DNA from: Aliiroseovarius crassostreae | Lineage (GTDB): Bacteria > Pseudomonadota > Alphaproteobacteria > Rhodobacterales > Rhodobacteraceae | Assembly: GCF_001307765.1 (NCBI RefSeq) | Contig: NZ_LKBA01000019.1 | Span: 372,001-436,000 of the forward strand | Length of the DNA stretch: 64,000 nucleotides | Direction of reading: 5' to 3' | Shown here: piece after piece, positions 8,314-17,469 of the stretch | Layout: every line of letters starts with the position of its first letter | How positions within the stretch are numbered: position 1 is the first letter of the stretch | Made by a program: the position numbers and the translations under genes | The notes under the pieces: generated by a model | Seen by the model: the letters and a program-made list of their open reading frames with translations, nothing else | Databases searched by the model: none | What the model was told of the DNA's origin: nothing

Positions 8314-8967
8314 TTATTGCACGACAGGCTGCACCAGCGCGTCATAGGCGGCGGTAAAGCCGGTCAGCGACATGTCCAGATTGACCTTCTGGTTGGCTGC
8401 TGCTGCGGGGACGATGGTCACGGTGGCCTTCGCGCCTTTTTTGAACGCAGCGATTTCGGCCGCGGTAAAGCCGATATTGGCAACACAGCCCGGCTGAGAG
8501 CAGAAGCGGAACGGGTAGCGGCGGGTCTGCGCGCCATCCACCGAGATGGTCAATTGCTGGGTCAGCAAGGTTTCGAGCGGCACCACGACAGTTGCCCCGG
8601 CGGCTGCCTGGCCCCCTTCGGGCAATTTGCCCAGAGAGACTTCTGCAACCGAATTGCCACTCTCATCTTTCAGCAGCTGATAGATCTGGCAGGGATCGTC
8701 CCCATCGGGATTGTTCAGGCATTTCACCTCCCAGTCGCCATGGGTGGAGGCGACATACGGTGCGCCTGGCTGCAGCTCGGCATTGGACACTTCGGTGCCC
8801 ATATCCGGCCCATCCTGCGCAGTGTCCGTGACTTCCTGTGTCACCTCGGCGGCTTCCGGTGCGGTGGCATCGGTGCTTTCTTGCGCCATCGCTGCCGTGC
8901 CAAAGGCGAGAATCGCGGCAATCGACAGGGGTTTCAACAGGGGTTTCATCAATTCAACCGTCATCAT
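8314..8967 (-). CDS. Invasion-associated locus B (IalB) family protein
   Basis: 217 residues with a signal peptide (LLKPLSIAAILAFGTAAMAQ), an acidic Ala/Thr/Glu linker (about 35-65), then the IalB domain: HGDWEVKC, paired Cys residues in CLNNPDGDDPCQIY and FCSQPGCVANIGF that could form disulfides, and the GLP-type repeat KKGAKATVTI. Family members are periplasmic or surface proteins; the name comes from Bartonella invasion, but in free-living Rhodobacterales the role is unknown. It stands alone, convergent with the ketosynthase operon. Confidence 0.85.
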   Translation of the reverse strand: MMTVELMKPLLKPLSIAAILAFGTAAMAQESTDATAPEAAEVTQEVTDTAQDGPDMGTEVSNAELQPGAPYVASTHGDWEVKCLNNPDGDDPCQIYQLLKDESGNSVAEVSLGKLPEGGQAAAGATVVVPLETLLTQQLTISVDGAQTRRYPFRFCSQPGCVANIGFTAAEIAAFKKGAKATVTIVPAAAANQKVNLDMSLTGFTAAYDALVQPVVQ

Positions 8968-9137
8968 ATTCCGTCTTTTCCAACGTCTTTTGTTTCAGTT
9001 GCGCATGGCTTAGCACGAGGGGTCAGGGCTGTCAGGTGGAAAAGAAAACCGGGTTGGGCCGAGGGGGGATTTTCGCTGATCCCCTCGCTGTAGCTCAGAA
9101 TTGAATGAAAAGGGTAAGTGACGGTTTCCAAAAGAAG

Positions 9138-9205
9138 AAAAGGACCCGACAGATGCGGATCCCTTTCTAATTCTCTCCCTGCCGGACTGACCGGCTTATG
9201 GGAGG
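9138..9205 (-). ncRNA. Candidate small RNA 1 (minus strand)
   Basis: Read on the minus strand, a promoter-like TTGACC (9235-9230) and TAGCGT/CATAGC-like -10 (about 9214-9208) precede GTCCCTCCC. Next come a hairpin with GCCGG/CCGGC closed further by TCCCT/AGGGA, and a terminator, AAAGGGATCC ... GGGTCCTTTT plus a T-rich tail ending near 9138. The terminator stem pairs fully only as minus-strand RNA (two G-U pairs that become A-C mismatches on the plus strand), which fixes the strand. The 5' CUCCCUCC could pair with Shine-Dalgarno sequences. No family name is claimed. Confidence 0.45.
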
Positions 9206-9301
9206 GACGCTATGTCACTTGGTCGCAGTGGTCAAGACTTGAATTTGATCTGGATCATAAAAAATGCGCGCATGCGGGGCCGCATGCAGGGCGGTCCGAT
9301 G

Positions 9302-9420
9302 AAAAAAGCCGCGCCCGAAAGGCGCGGCAGTCTGACAGGGAGGAAGTCTTCCCAGGGCGCGTGCCCATCGGGAATGGATTCACCCTTTCACAGAAAGGTT
9401 AATTTTGTATTGTCAGGGAG
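9302..9420 (-). ncRNA. Candidate small RNA 2 (minus strand)
   Basis: A textbook minus-strand terminator, GCCGCGCC-TTTCG-GGCGCGGC followed by six T (9328 down to 9302), has no minus-strand gene upstream; the next gene, at 9493, is on the plus strand. The 100 or so bases before it fold into small stems (CCTTTC/GAAAGG at 9384-9398, CCAT/ATGG near 9364-9376) and leave an unpaired CTTCCTCCCTG that is complementary to ribosome-binding sites. The start site is not determined, so the 5' end is approximate. Confidence 0.45.
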
Positions 9421-9492
9421 AACGGAATTGGAACACCCGACCGTGCGGGCGCAACACCTGCCAGCGGCGCGTGAATAAGACAGGCAGATCAG

Positions 9493-11043
9493 ATGAGTGA
9501 AACGATTTTCATTGGTGGCGGTGGCGAAGGTTATGGCGCGGCGCAAACGCTTTTGCTGAAATATGCCAACCGGCATGGGCTGGTGGCGGGGGCCACGGGC
9601 ACCGGCAAGACGGTCACGCTTCAGATCATGGCCGAAAGCTTTGCCGCCCAGGGCGTGCCGGTGTTCCTGTCGGATGTCAAAGGCGATCTGTCCGGTCTTG
9701 CCGTTGCGGGATCCGAAAGTTTCAAACTGCATGAGGCCTTCACCTCTCGGGCTGAAAAGATCGGGTTCACCGATTATGCCTATCAGGCCTTCCCGGTGAC
9801 CTTCTGGGATCTTTATGGTGAGCAGGGCCATCCGATCCGTACCACGGTGACGGAAATGGGGCCCTTGTTGCTGTCACAGCTGCTGGAATTGACCGAGGCG
9901 CAGGAAGGGGTGCTGAACATTGCCTTCCGCGTGGCCGATGAACAGGGGCTGCCTTTGCTGGATCTGAAGGATCTGCAGGCGCTTCTGGTCTGGGTTGGAG
10001 AGAATTCCAAAGATCTTTCCCTGCGGTATGGCAATGTCTCCACGGCCTCGGTGGGGGCCATTCAGCGCGCGCTTCTGGTGTTGGAAAATCAGGGCGGGCA
10101 CAAGCTGTTTGGGGAACCCGCGCTGGAGCTGTCGGATATGATGCGCACCGACACGGATGGGCGCGGGCGCATTTCGATCCTGGCGGCGGACAAGCTGATG
10201 GCTTCTCCCAAGCTTTACGCAACCTTCCTGCTCTGGCTGTTGTCGGAACTGTTTGAGGAACTGCCCGAGGTGGGGGACCCGGACAAACCCAAGCTGGTGT
10301 TTTTCTTCGACGAGGCGCATCTGCTGTTTGACGATGCCCCCAAGGCGCTGGTGGATAAGGTCGAACAGGTGGCCCGCCTGATCCGGTCCAAAGGGGTTGG
10401 TGTTTATTTCTGCACCCAGAACCCGGCGGATGTGCCGGAAGATATCCTTGGTCAGCTTGGCAACCGGGTGCAGCACGCGCTGCGCGCGTTCACCGCCAAG
10501 GACCGCAAGGAGCTGCGCCAGGCGGCGGAGACCTATCGCGACAATCCCCGCTTTTCCACCGAGGATGCCATTCGTGAAGTTGGCGTGGGCGAGGCGGTCA
10601 CCTCGTTTCTGGAACGCAAAGGGGCACCGGGTATGGTGGAGCGCACGCTGATCCGCCCGCCCAGCTCTCAACTTGGCCCGGTGGATGCAGCGACCCGTCA
10701 GGCGTTGATCAAAGCCTCGCCGATTGCTGGCAAGTATGAGGATCTGAAAGACCGGGAAAGTGCGTTTGAGATCCTGGCGGCGCGTGCCGACAAGGCGGCG
10801 CAAGAGGCCGAAGAGGCAGAGCGCGCCGAGGAGGAGGCCGAGAGTGTGGCAGAACGGGAATACCGCGCCGGGCGGCGCTATTCCGGCACCCGTGTCGGTC
10901 GCTCCACCGCGCGCAAGACCAAACGTAAATCCGAAGACGGGTTTGGGTCAGCGATTGCGACCGCCGTGATCAAGGAGCTTAAGGGCACGACCGGGCGGCG
11001 CATCGTGCGCGGCATTCTGGGCTCGTTTTTCAAAGGACGGTGA
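9493..11043 (+). CDS. DUF853 / HerA-like ATPase (YjgR family)
   Basis: 516 residues. Walker A GATGTGKT sits near residues 33-41 and Walker [11 protein letters not shown] near 269-278; [33 protein letters not shown] is the usual following segment of this family. A charged, Ala/Glu-rich helical stretch (about 430-460) precedes a basic, Arg/Lys-rich C-terminus. HerA-type ATPases translocate DNA, but the single-gene YjgR branch has no assigned process. RBS is weak. A terminator follows at 11211-11248. Confidence 0.85.
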   Translation: MSETIFIGGGGEGYGAAQTLLLKYANRHGLVAGATGTGKTVTLQIMAESFAAQGVPVFLSDVKGDLSGLAVAGSESFKLHEAFTSRAEKIGFTDYAYQAFPVTFWDLYGEQGHPIRTTVTEMGPLLLSQLLELTEAQEGVLNIAFRVADEQGLPLLDLKDLQALLVWVGENSKDLSLRYGNVSTASVGAIQRALLVLENQGGHKLFGEPALELSDMMRTDTDGRGRISILAADKLMASPKLYATFLLWLLSELFEELPEVGDPDKPKLVFFFDEAHLLFDDAPKALVDKVEQVARLIRSKGVGVYFCTQNPADVPEDILGQLGNRVQHALRAFTAKDRKELRQAAETYRDNPRFSTEDAIREVGVGEAVTSFLERKGAPGMVERTLIRPPSSQLGPVDAATRQALIKASPIAGKYEDLKDRESAFEILAARADKAAQEAEEAERAEEEAESVAEREYRAGRRYSGTRVGRSTARKTKRKSEDGFGSAIATAVIKELKGTTGRRIVRGILGSFFKGR

Positions 11044-11048
11044 GCTGT

Positions 11049-11165
11049 CTAAAGCGTCCCGCGGTATACCTGAAGCAGGGATTAGGCGGGGTGCTGCGCA
11101 ACATACGAGCGTTTCGCGCGTTCCTCCACAAACCAGCCTTTCAGGTTTTTGGCGGAACGCTTTAG
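11049..11165. repeat. Palindromic intergenic repeat, copy C (long form)
   Basis: Terminal inverted repeats CTAAAGCGTCCCGC and GCGGAACGCTTTAG (one mismatch) bound 117 bp. It starts 5 bp after the ATPase stop codon. Confidence 0.65.
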
Positions 11166-11210
11166 CTAAAAAGATGTAGTGCCAATTGGCGCAATCGCCC
11201 CTGAAACAGG

Positions 11211-11248
11211 AACGGGCCACATCCGAAAAGGTGGCCCGTTTCTTTATT
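11211..11248 (+). terminator. Terminator after the DUF853 gene
   Basis: AACGGGCCAC (11211-11220) pairs with GTGGCCCGTT (11231-11240), followed by TCTTTATT. Confidence 0.8.
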
Positions 11249-11303
11249 ATTCAATCCAAGGCCCTGGGAAAAATCGTGCCCTCGGGCCTGCCACAAACCT
11301 TGA

Positions 11304-11459
11304 TTATGGCTGCGGCGGAATACCCCAAAAAGCAGGGTTTATTGGACTGAAATCGGACCTTTGCACGATAATGTTGTCCGCAGAACTATTGGCGCTCTTG
11401 TCCGAGCAGCCGGTAATAAACAGGACTAAACCAATCACAACGAGCGATACATTTCTCAT
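11304..11459 (-). CDS. Small lipoprotein, 51 residues
   Basis: From ATG 11459, chosen for the strong AAGGAGG Shine-Dalgarno 7 bases upstream; a longer frame begins 14 codons earlier without an RBS. The N-terminus is a short lipoprotein signal (MRNVSLVVIGLVLFITGCS) with lipobox ITGC. The mature peptide is only about 35 residues, Ser/Asn-rich then ending PAFWGIPPQP. Small outer- or inner-membrane lipoproteins of this kind are common and mostly uncharacterised. It lies between two copies of the palindromic repeat and downstream of no obvious operon. Confidence 0.65.
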   Translation of the reverse strand: MRNVSLVVIGLVLFITGCSDKSANSSADNIIVQRSDFSPINPAFWGIPPQP

Positions 11460-11583
11460 GATACCCTCCTTGATTGAAAGGATCAGTATCCCCTGCGCCA
11501 TGGTGACGGATCAAGCTGGCCAATCTGTTAGCCCGCCCCCGGTTGGACGGTGTTGGATGAGGGAGGAGGCTGTGAAGAGATGA

Positions 11584-11628
11584 AAAGCGTTTTGAATTCC
11601 CCTGTCACAGCAGAGGTCGAAACGCTTT
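11584..11628. repeat. Palindromic intergenic repeat, copy D (short form)
   Basis: AAAGCGTTTTGA (11584-11595) and TCGAAACGCTTT (11617-11628) are inverted repeats with one mismatch, 21 bases apart. The element touches the stop codon of the CorC-like gene. Confidence 0.65.
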
Positions 11629-12904
11629 AAAGGGGGCGGATTTTCAGTTCGGCAATCCGGTTGCCATCGCGTCGGAGCACCTCAAACCGGAACCCATGAA
11701 AGCTGAACACCTGGCCCTCGCTGGGGATCATCTGGGCTTCGTGAATGACCAGACCCGCAATGGTGTTGGCCTCGTCATCAGGCAATTGCCAGTCGCGCGC
11801 GCGGTTCAGGTCGCGGATCGTCATAGCGCCATCAATCAGGTAATGCCCATCCGGGGTGCGGGTGATTTCTTCCTCATCCGCCGAGTCGAACTCATCGGTG
11901 ATTTCGCCGACGATTTCTTCCAGAATATCCTCAAGCGTGATCAGCCCTTCGAGGGAGCCATACTCATCCACCACAAGCGCAAAATGGGTGTGGCGGTGCA
12001 GGAACTGGCGCATCTGGTCGTCCAGCGTGGTGGTTTCGGGGATGAAATAGGGTTTCATCACCACCTGCATCACGTCGAAATCATCCAGTGATTTCCCCGA
12101 GGACTGAAAGGCATACATGGCGCGGCTCAGATCCTTGGCGTGAAGCACGCCAAGGATGTTTTCCTGCTCGCCACGATAGACCGGCAACCGGGTATGGGGG
12201 GAGGCAAGGATCTGTTCCAGAACGTCAAGCGCCGGGGCGTCGGCGTCAATCATTTCGATCTTGGAACGATGCAGCATGATCTCTTCGACCGCGCGATCCC
12301 CCAGATCCAGCGCCCCTAACAACCGGTCGCGATCTTCCTTTTCCACGGCCCCTTCCGAATGGCCCAGTGTGATGGCCCCGGCGATCTCTTCGCGCACTGC
12401 CAGGATCTGGCTGTCCGGGTCGGTTTCGACCCCAAACAGGTTCAGAACGCCCCGCGTGATTGCGCGTACGGCGGCCACTATCGGTGAAAAGATCAAGATC
12501 ACCACGGCAATCGGCCCCGATGCCGCCCCGGCGGCGGCTTCGGGCCGGGTGATGGCATAGGTTTTGGGCAATACCTCGGCAAAGATCAGCACCAGGAAGG
12601 TCATCACCAGCGTGGCCAGCGCCACGCCGCTATCGCCAAACAGGCGGGTGAAAAGGGCGGTTGCCAGCGAAGTGGCGAGGATGTTCACCAGGTTGTTGCC
12701 CAGTAGAACCGATCCGATCAGCCGCTCATTATCCTCGGTGATCTCCAACGCGCGCTGCGCCCCGCGTTCGCCACGATCCGCCCGCGAGCGCAGCTTGCCG
12801 CGTGACGCTGCGGTCAGCGCGGTTTCTGAACCTGAGAAAAAGCCTGACAGCACCAGAAGCGCCAGAATGGCGGCGGAGGTGATCCAGAAACTGGTGTCGA
12901 GCAT
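11627..12904 (-). CDS. HlyC/CorC family membrane protein (CNNM domain, paired CBS)
   Basis: 425 residues. An N-terminal DUF21/CNNM transmembrane domain (about 1-190: SGFFSGSETALTAASRGKLRS, LLGNNLVNILATSLATALF, LVLIFAEVLPKTYA) is followed by two CBS domains (about 210-330, with DEYGSLEGLITLEDILEEIVGEI) and a C-terminal CorC_HlyC domain (about 345-425). The family is linked to Mg2+/Co2+ efflux at the inner membrane. It is a single-gene unit, divergent from the MmgE/PrpD gene. Confidence 0.9.
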   Translation of the reverse strand: MLDTSFWITSAAILALLVLSGFFSGSETALTAASRGKLRSRADRGERGAQRALEITEDNERLIGSVLLGNNLVNILATSLATALFTRLFGDSGVALATLVMTFLVLIFAEVLPKTYAITRPEAAAGAASGPIAVVILIFSPIVAAVRAITRGVLNLFGVETDPDSQILAVREEIAGAITLGHSEGAVEKEDRDRLLGALDLGDRAVEEIMLHRSKIEMIDADAPALDVLEQILASPHTRLPVYRGEQENILGVLHAKDLSRAMYAFQSSGKSLDDFDVMQVVMKPYFIPETTTLDDQMRQFLHRHTHFALVVDEYGSLEGLITLEDILEEIVGEITDEFDSADEEEITRTPDGHYLIDGAMTIRDLNRARDWQLPDDEANTIAGLVIHEAQMIPSEGQVFSFHGFRFEVLRRDGNRIAELKIRPL

Positions 12905-12992
12905 GTTGCGGCCTTTGTGATCATTGCGAAGCTGGGCGAATTGCCTATAGGTCTTATGGGGACAAGAACGGTTGTTTTCAAGGGAGTGACCA

Positions 12993-14360
12993 ATGGATCA
13001 TCTGACAGAAACGCATCCCGGTGCCCAGGAAATACCGACCGGCGCGGGGGCAGGTGATCCGGCGCCGCTTCTGGCTCGTTTCGCCCATGCCCCCCTGACC
13101 GGGGCCGGGGAGGCGCTTGAAATGATGCGCCTGTCCCTGCTGGACTGGGCGGCCGTCTCTATTGCAGGCGCGCGTGAGCCGGTCTCAGAGATCCTGCGCG
13201 ACATGGGGCTGGAGGATGGAGGGCATGCACAGGCCAGTGTCATCGGTTCGGCCACTCGTCTGCCGGCCCGTGCCGCCGCACTGATCAACGGAACCACCAG
13301 CCATGCGCTTGACTATGATGACACGCATTTTGCCCATATTGGCCATCCGTCCGTGGCCGTGATCCCCGCCGCACTGGCCCTGGCCGAGGCAGAAGGCAAG
13401 ACCGGACAGGACATGCTGGAAGCGGCCCTGATCGGGGTGGAGGCGTCGATCCGTGTCGGGATGTGGCTGGGCCGATCACATTACCAGACCGGGTTTCATC
13501 AAACCGCCACGGCGGGGGCGTTTGGTGCGACGCTGGCGGGGGCGCGCCTTTTGGGGCTTACCGAGGCGCAGACCCTGCACGCGCTTGGCCTTTGCGCCAC
13601 CCGTGCCGCCGGGTTGAAAAGCCAGTTTGGCACAATGGGCAAGCCTTATCACGCGGGTATGGCTGCTCAAACCGGGGTGGAGGCGGCCCGTGCCGCCCGC
13701 GCCGGGTTTCTGTCGACCCCGGACGGGTTGACTGCTGGGCAGGGCTTTGGTTCGACCCATGCAGGAGAGGGCAATATGGGGGCGTTTGAGGGGATGGGCA
13801 CGCAGTGGCAGATCCTGTCGATCAGTCACAAGTTTCACGCCTGCTGCCATGGCACCCATGCGATGATCGAGGCGCTCTCGCCGCTGATGCTGCGGCCCGA
13901 TCAGGTGGTGTCGATCGAATTGCGCACCCATCCTCGCTGGCTGAGCGTGTGCAATATTCCGACCCCGGCGACCGGGCTTGAGGTGAAGTTTTCCTATGCC
14001 CATGTGGCGGCGATGGTGATCAGCGGCTGTGACACGGCGGCGCTGGACAGTTTCTCGGATGCGCGGGCCCGGGACCCGGAATTGCAGGCGCTTGCGCGCA
14101 AACTGCGTGTGATCGGGGATGACGCGGTCCGGGAAACCGAGGCGCAGCTGGTGATTGACACTGTCACGGGGCGTCGCACGGCAGAGCATGATCTTGATAC
14201 GCCTGTGCCGCTGGACACGCGCCGTCGCAAGCTGCGGGCCAAGGCGCGGGCGCTGACCGGTGGGGCAGGCGGCGGGCAGGGGGACCGGCTCTGGTCCGCC
14301 ATTCAGGCCGAGACTGGCCCGGACCTTGTGGCATTGGCGCGGCTGTTACGACTGGCCTGA
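12993..14360 (+). CDS. MmgE/PrpD family protein
   Basis: 455 residues, full length for the 2-methylcitrate dehydratase-like fold. Visible family landmarks: NGTTSHALDYDDTHFAHIGHPSVAVIPAALALAEAEG (about 95-130), GFHQTATAGAFGATLAGARLLGLT (about 165-190) and HKFHACCHGTHAMIEAL (about 280). GGGAG lies 6 bases before ATG. Family members include methylcitrate and cis-aconitate-type lyases, but no prp genes are nearby, so the substrate cannot be assigned. It is convergent with the ammonium transporter. Confidence 0.85.
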   Translation: MDHLTETHPGAQEIPTGAGAGDPAPLLARFAHAPLTGAGEALEMMRLSLLDWAAVSIAGAREPVSEILRDMGLEDGGHAQASVIGSATRLPARAAALINGTTSHALDYDDTHFAHIGHPSVAVIPAALALAEAEGKTGQDMLEAALIGVEASIRVGMWLGRSHYQTGFHQTATAGAFGATLAGARLLGLTEAQTLHALGLCATRAAGLKSQFGTMGKPYHAGMAAQTGVEAARAARAGFLSTPDGLTAGQGFGSTHAGEGNMGAFEGMGTQWQILSISHKFHACCHGTHAMIEALSPLMLRPDQVVSIELRTHPRWLSVCNIPTPATGLEVKFSYAHVAAMVISGCDTAALDSFSDARARDPELQALARKLRVIGDDAVRETEAQLVIDTVTGRRTAEHDLDTPVPLDTRRRKLRAKARALTGGAGGGQGDRLWSAIQAETGPDLVALARLLRLA

Positions 14361-14396
14361 GTTAGAACAACAGCGGGACTGGCAGCGGAAATGACA

Positions 14397-14423
14397 AAGG
14401 CGGAGACCCGAAGGTCCCCGCCT
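14397..14423 (-). terminator. Terminator downstream of the ammonium transporter
   Basis: GGCGGAGACC (14399-14408) pairs with GGTCCCCGCC (14413-14422) around CGAA. Minus-strand reading gives a GGCGGGGACC/GGTCTCCGCC stem followed by TTT. Confidence 0.55.
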
Positions 14424-14506
14424 GTCCCTGCGGTGTCGGAAGTGTACAACTCGCGCAGGGCAGGCCCCTCTTGGTCAGGAGTGAGGGGCCGGTCTGGTGG
14501 GCCGTG

Positions 14507-15688
14507 TTACGATGTGAAATCATAGGCCCGTTCACCATGGGCTGAGAGGTCAAGCCCGTTGGTTTCGGTTTCCAGATCCACGCGGATCGGGGTGATCAGG
14601 GCCACAAGTTTGACCAGCGCGAGGGTGACCACGAAGGTAAAGACCCCGACGATGAGCAGCGCGCCGATCTGCGCAATCCACGCCCCATGTCCAAAGGCGG
14701 CAATCATGATCGTGCCAAAGATCCCGCCGACACCGTGCACGGCAAACACATCCAGCGTGTCGTCGATCTTCATCTTGTTGCGAACGAAATTCACCGCTTC
14801 CTGGCAGAGCACACCTGCAACCGCCCCGATGATCAGCGCCTCAACCGGGCCGACAAAACCAGAGGCCGGGGTGATCGAGGCCAGCCCCGCAATGGTGCCG
14901 GTCACAATGCCCACAAGGGAAGCCTTGCCGTATTTGATCCGCTCCCAGATCGCCCAGGTAAGCGACGCGGTGGCGGCCGAAATATGGGTGACGGTGATCG
15001 CCATCGCCGCGCCGCCATCGGCCGCCAGCTGAGAGCCGCCATTGAAGCCAAACCAGCCGACCCACAACATGCCCGCGCCCATGAACACCAGTCCCGGCGC
15101 GTGCGGTGGGGTGGTGCGATGTTTACGCGGCCCCAGCACATAAGCGATGATCAGCGCGGCAATGCCCGCGGTTTCATGCACGGTGATGCCGCCGGCAAAA
15201 TCCTTGGTGCCGACCGCTCCGAAAATGCCGCCATCCGACATCATTCCGCCGCCCCAGATCCAGTGCACCACAGGCGCATAGACAAGGAGCATCCACAGGC
15301 CCGAAAAGGTCAGCACAAAGCCAAAGCCCACCCGTTCGACATAGGCGCCGACAATCAGCGCGGGGGTGATCACGGCAAAGGTCATCTGGAAGGCAAAGAA
15401 CAGGATTTCCGGCAGGGTGCCGGACAGGCTGTCGGCGGTCACTCCGTTCAGAAACGCTTTGCCCAGCCCGCCCCAAATGCCGTGATCGGAGCCGCCAAAG
15501 GCAATCGAATAGCCCAGCACGAACCACAGCATGCTCATCATACAGGCAATGGCGTAGACATGCATGAAGACCGACAGCACGTTGCGTGCCCGCACCAGCC
15601 CACCATAGAACAGGGCAAGCCCCGGCAGGGACATGAACAGCACAAGGGCTGTGGCGGTTAAGATCCAGGCGGTGTCAGCGGCATTCAT
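14507..15688 (-). CDS. amtB: Ammonium transporter (Amt/MEP/Rh family)
   Basis: 393 residues from ATG 15688, preferred over an in-frame start 7 codons earlier because AAGGGGA precedes it by about 6 bases. Eleven membrane helices are expected; recognisable family stretches are ALFYGGLVRARNVLS, WIWGGGMMSDGG, DFAGGITVHETAGIAALI, WVGWFGFNGGS and AVHGVGGIFGTIM, the last two carrying the pore histidine region. It moves ammonium across the inner membrane. The usual glnK partner is not adjacent. The C-terminal tail is short. Confidence 0.9.
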   Translation of the reverse strand: MNAADTAWILTATALVLFMSLPGLALFYGGLVRARNVLSVFMHVYAIACMMSMLWFVLGYSIAFGGSDHGIWGGLGKAFLNGVTADSLSGTLPEILFFAFQMTFAVITPALIVGAYVERVGFGFVLTFSGLWMLLVYAPVVHWIWGGGMMSDGGIFGAVGTKDFAGGITVHETAGIAALIIAYVLGPRKHRTTPPHAPGLVFMGAGMLWVGWFGFNGGSQLAADGGAAMAITVTHISAATASLTWAIWERIKYGKASLVGIVTGTIAGLASITPASGFVGPVEALIIGAVAGVLCQEAVNFVRNKMKIDDTLDVFAVHGVGGIFGTIMIAAFGHGAWIAQIGALLIVGVFTFVVTLALVKLVALITPIRVDLETETNGLDLSAHGERAYDFTS

Positions 15689-16125
15689 TGGTGTCCCCTT
15701 CACATGCAATTTCGCAATTGCCTATGGAAATGGCGCAAAACCCGCGCGCTGAGGACAAAGAGCGTGGAATTTAGCCGTGAAAATCAGAGGTTTTTGCACC
15801 TTGCTCAAAAATAAGGCGCCTTGCCTGTCTGTTTGGTGCAGGAACGGGCAGTTGCGGAAAGGGGGGGGCGGGATATGCCGCCTGGCCATGCTGAATGGCT
15901 GATGATTGCCGCGAAGGGGAGTGTGGTTCTGTGGTCTTGGCGATGATCCAAAGCATGGCCCCGAAGCTGGACCAGGAAGGGCAAACTCTGCCGCTTCAGC
16001 TGTGCGCTGGTTACCTTGTGACCTGGGCCGTGAGGGGGGAACGCACCACATAGCAGCTGTTTCAAACGAGTTGACGGTGGTAACAGGTGCCACAGGTGAA
16101 TTCTGGGGCGCCTGGGGCAGGGGGA
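15689..16125. other. Noncoding stretch upstream of amtB and downstream of tadG
   Basis: 437 bp with no supported gene; short frames here have no RBS or recognisable product. Two NtrC-like half-sites (TGCACC at 15796 and GGTGCA at 15835) lie about 110-150 bp upstream of amtB but are too far apart for one site. No sigma-54 promoter was found. Confidence 0.4.
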
Positions 16126-17457
16126 TCAGTGCGCCAGACGGAAATACTCGGCTTCGAAATTTGATTCCATTCCGGTTCCGCAAAAGCCCATATTCATGTT
16201 TGAGGTCCCACTGATTGAACCCTCGGAAATGATCGATGCGCCCTGAATACCGTCTGCATTTGCCGTAAAGGCAATGTCTTTCTTTGCCAGAAGCTGGCTG
16301 CCGAAAATGCTGAGACCTGAGCTGAACTCCATCCCGCCCATGGACAGGATCTGGGCGCCGCCCCCGGCTGCGCAATTGTCGTCGCGGCCGATCTGCAGGT
16401 TCGAACTGGAGGTGATCGCTTTCACATAGGTGTTGGTGGTGGCGATGATCGCATCTTCGATCACCACTTCCTGTCCAAACTGAATTTCGCAAGGCGTGAG
16501 GATGACCACATTTGAAATTGCCATGACGGTTTTTGAATCGTCATAAAGCTTCAACACCCCGTTATTGTGGCAATCAAGGTAATGCACACGCCCAGTGGTC
16601 AAATCGCTCATGCTCAGCCCCTTACCGCTTGGGGGGGTCATGTAGATGGGGGAGAGGGTTTCATCCACATAATCCGGAAGAACATCCGGGTCGGCATTCA
16701 GAAGGCCGTCAATGATGTCTTCCAGCTTGTTGATAATACGCAGGCGATAGCTGCCCTCGCGCAGCGCAGATTGCAGGCCTTCATTGGTCTCCCAGCCTGA
16801 ATTCGGCAAATCTAGATCCGCCAAATTCGGCATTGAAACAACGGTGCCTTCGTCAAAAATATTGTTTGAATTCAAGGATACATAGGAGTTCGAATGGATG
16901 CAGAACCCGTTTGTAAACGCGTTGTTGGACTGAATGTCGACCTCGTCATTGGCCACGAAACCTTCTCGGAAACAGGCAGGCCGATAGGTGGTGAAGATGG
17001 ATTGCGCGGTCATGTCATAGGAGCTGTAACCGATGAGGTCGAGCAGCAGGGTGGTAACCGGGTTGCCTGTTTCGCTCAGCCGTCCGCTGTTGATCAGAAC
17101 AGATTTTCGCGAGGTGGGATCTTCCAGGAACCCGCCGCTGACGTAATCGAATGTTCCAAAGGTGATATCCTCGAGGGTGATGATCTGGCCAAACTTGTCC
17201 TTCGGCATCGCGGTTTCCACGATGTTCAACGCCGCCAGTTTGGCAGTTTCCGCAGAATTCGTGTCACGTGAATAAAGGGCGGCATGGGCGGCCTGATCGG
17301 CCGTGGCCTGCAATTGCGTACGCGCCGTGATCAGCTGCGTCATGTCAATTGCAATTGCGGCCAGTAGGATCATGGTGGCAAAGATGTAAAGCCCAAAGAC
17401 GGTTAACGCACCGTCTTCGCTTTGCCGGAATGCTCTCATATTTTCAGGACGTTTCAT
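16126..17457 (-). CDS. TadG-like pilus assembly protein
   Basis: 443 residues. The N-terminus (SEDGALTVFGLYIFATMILLAAIAIDMTQLITARTQLQATADQAAHAAL) is the standard TadE/G-like transmembrane helix and following amphipathic segment. The remainder is a large periplasmic domain without repeats. It lies 12 bp downstream of a TadE-like gene on the same strand. TadG/TadE are pseudopilins or assembly factors of Flp/Tad pili, but no tadA, cpaB or rcpA homologue is in the window, so the pair is an orphan here. Confidence 0.75.
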   Translation of the reverse strand: MKRPENMRAFRQSEDGALTVFGLYIFATMILLAAIAIDMTQLITARTQLQATADQAAHAALYSRDTNSAETAKLAALNIVETAMPKDKFGQIITLEDITFGTFDYVSGGFLEDPTSRKSVLINSGRLSETGNPVTTLLLDLIGYSSYDMTAQSIFTTYRPACFREGFVANDEVDIQSNNAFTNGFCIHSNSYVSLNSNNIFDEGTVVSMPNLADLDLPNSGWETNEGLQSALREGSYRLRIINKLEDIIDGLLNADPDVLPDYVDETLSPIYMTPPSGKGLSMSDLTTGRVHYLDCHNNGVLKLYDDSKTVMAISNVVILTPCEIQFGQEVVIEDAIIATTNTYVKAITSSSNLQIGRDDNCAAGGGAQILSMGGMEFSSGLSIFGSQLLAKKDIAFTANADGIQGASIISEGSISGTSNMNMGFCGTGMESNFEAEYFRLAH

Positions 17458-17469
17458 GACGCGGTACCC

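Noticed and set aside
9087-9105. tRNA-like GCTGTAGCTCAG string
   Set aside because: Only a D-arm-like match; no acceptor, anticodon or T arm follows.
15381-15460. Further copy of the palindromic repeat (GAAACGCTTTG)
   Set aside because: Falls inside the amtB coding sequence, without the opposite arm.
14687-15661. Long open frame (324 codons) opposite the ammonium transporter gene
   Set aside because: It is antisense to a clear Amt protein, its product is His/Gly/Arg-rich with no domain, and high GC content keeps such frames open.
15796-15840. NtrC site upstream of the ammonium transporter
   Set aside because: TGCACC and GGTGCA are 33 bases apart instead of about 5, and no sigma-54 promoter was found.
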